Positions 62,716-64,000 of a stretch of 64,000 nucleotides of DNA are shown here, in pieces (the stretch's first letter is position 1; every line of letters starts with the position of its first letter). Made by a program: the position numbers and the translations under genes. Source of the stretch: Aquila chrysaetos chrysaetos (taxonomy: Eukaryota > Chordata > Aves > Accipitriformes > Accipitridae); assembly GCF_900496995.4 (NCBI RefSeq), contig NC_044018.1, positions 21,916,001 through 21,980,000 on the forward strand, read 5' to 3'. The notes under the pieces were generated by a model, which worked only from the letters and a program-made list of their open reading frames with translations, was not told the DNA's origin and ran no database searches.

Positions 62716-64000
62716 CACAGTAATTTCACCCAACTGTAACCCCCAGCAGTCAGTGAGTCACCCCGTCTTTAGACAGATTTGGGTATGAGGAATGAATCAC
62801 TTCTGGAGCTACCTGTGTTTCACCACTGATTACAGAGGGGGACTAGATGACTGGTTTAGGCTAGACTGCTAACCTTTAGCCAGTTAAACTTAGACAAGAG
62901 CAATCTCACCCTCGACTGGTGTTCATAACTTATAACATTGTGAATGCAGTGTCTGTCTGAAGCCATAAAGCCTACTGGGATTTTTGGGGAGGGGCTGTCA
63001 TTTTTTTCCAGTCCTTTTATTGACATAAAACATTTGAGTCAGAGTGGCTACTGTTTCTGAGAATCCCCACCCAGGCAGGGGTGGAAGAAGCTTCAGTTTG
63101 GTGAACCCCAAATTTGTCAAAACTGAAGTTCCCCGGAAGAAACGCTGCAGGGCCAACGTGGCCATTGGCAGAAAGTCCCAACGTGGCAAAGGACGTCGGG
63201 TGCCTCCAGGCTCTGTGGGGCTCGGGAAATGTGGCACCACAGTGGCACCCTAACGTTGAGAAGAAGTGTAAAATGTGTGCTTACTTCTTTAGGAATAGGC
63301 AAGGTAGTTAAAGATAAACTTAACATTTGGCATATTAATTAACTTCCATGGAGTGCAGCTGTCTAGAACAAATTCTTCATTGTCTGCTCCCTTCAGTCTC
63401 TTTTCTTAAGGTTATTTTAAACTCTCAGCCCGCAGGTTAAAGTGGTGCTAACTGAGCCATGGTGACATTTGGTATATCCCTTTGATAGAGAGCAACACAG
63501 AAGACAAATCTGAAAAATCAAGAGGTGTGCTCCTATTTCAGGAAAGAGCTGGGTCTTAAGCCAAAAAATGAAGCAATTGCTGGAAAGACAAGGAAAAGCA
63601 AGGCAAGGATTGATTACAACTGCCTTTGTATTTTTTTCAGAATGAAATAGGAAAGAGCAGTTTGTGAAAACAATAGCAAAGGTGTTGAAAATCAGTGGGG
63701 GAAGGACGTGTGAGTCATTAGTTTACATACATACAGATATCTAAATGGTAAGGCTGGTCAAAAATTTCCATGTTTTTCACAAAAGGACTGAATAAATTCC
63801 CCCCCAAAATAAAAAAAAAAAATTACTCTCCAACAGAATTAAAAATCTGTGAAAATTAATATATTTTTACCAGGAAGAACAACCACAAGTCAAAACAAAA
63901 CATCACATACATAGTTGAGGAAGCAGTAAGCCCAGAGCATCTGGCGCACACAGAAATAGGCTCATTTTCAGGTTGGGTTTTTTTTTTTTTTGGGGGGGGG
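62716..64000. other. Non-coding sequence ending in homopolymers at the window edge
   Basis: No gene is recognised. The window ends in a run of about 14 T (63978-63991) directly followed by at least nine G (63992-64000). A run of ten or more A lies near 63.82 kb. Confidence 0.65.

Noticed and set aside
62761..62890. GGGGGACTAGATGACTGG suggestive of a CR1 tail
   Set aside because: Only about 12 bases agree and neither the preceding CR1 body nor the ATTCTATG tail is present.
1..64000. tRNA, rRNA, snRNA genes, CRISPR arrays and intact endogenous retroviruses
   Set aside because: I looked for cloverleaf B-box wording, repeat-spacer arrays and LTR/pol structure and saw none that held up.

Overview
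This window looks like nuclear DNA from a bird. It is mostly AT-rich, gene-poor sequence with very few repeats. The clearest repeat (about 46.17-46.38 kb) has the 3' end of an avian/reptilian CR1 LINE, including the typical GGTTGGACTAGATGACC block and a terminal TGATTCTATGAA. Nothing in the window resembles bacterial gene organisation, a provirus or a CRISPR array. The species cannot be named from what is visible.

Only one protein-coding gene can be supported: FAM110C, on the + strand at 47945-49036. It is one open frame of 363 codons carrying the FAM110 family signature blocks. It lies in a strong CpG island of about 1.5 kb (about 47.22-48.72 kb). The apparent TATA-less promoter has an inverted CCAAT box and a cluster of GC boxes. 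A long polypyrimidine leader with a 24-T run precedes the start codon, and just upstream of the promoter are a 15-G run, a short CA repeat and a 17-C run. A likely 3' UTR follows, with a C13 run and a poly(A) signal at 49951. A strong-looking splice acceptor at 52417 may mark an alternative 3' exon.

Layout: 1-46.16 kb is non-coding sequence with no recognisable gene. It contains a CpG-rich patch at 2.5-2.9 kb, a purine-rich strand-asymmetric block at 10.3-11.4 kb, a degraded CR1 fragment at 13.26 kb, a GC-richer patch with a perfect splice donor at 23.7-24.6 kb, and GC-rich patches near 27.8, 34.7-35.1 and 38.3-38.7 kb. A perfect 18-bp palindrome lies at 44.77 kb. The CR1 3' end is at 46.17-46.38 kb, then FAM110C. 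From about 50 kb to 64 kb the sequence is again non-coding, with a small CR1 scrap at 57.81 kb and a local tandem duplication at 62.59-62.72 kb.

The many other open frames are about the number and length expected by chance in 64 kb, and none matches a family I recognise. I found no convincing new biological system. The most useful leads are the FAM110C leader and promoter tracts, its possible alternative C-terminus, the isolated CpG patch at 2.5 kb, and a few candidate exons or conserved blocks that need alignment or RNA data.
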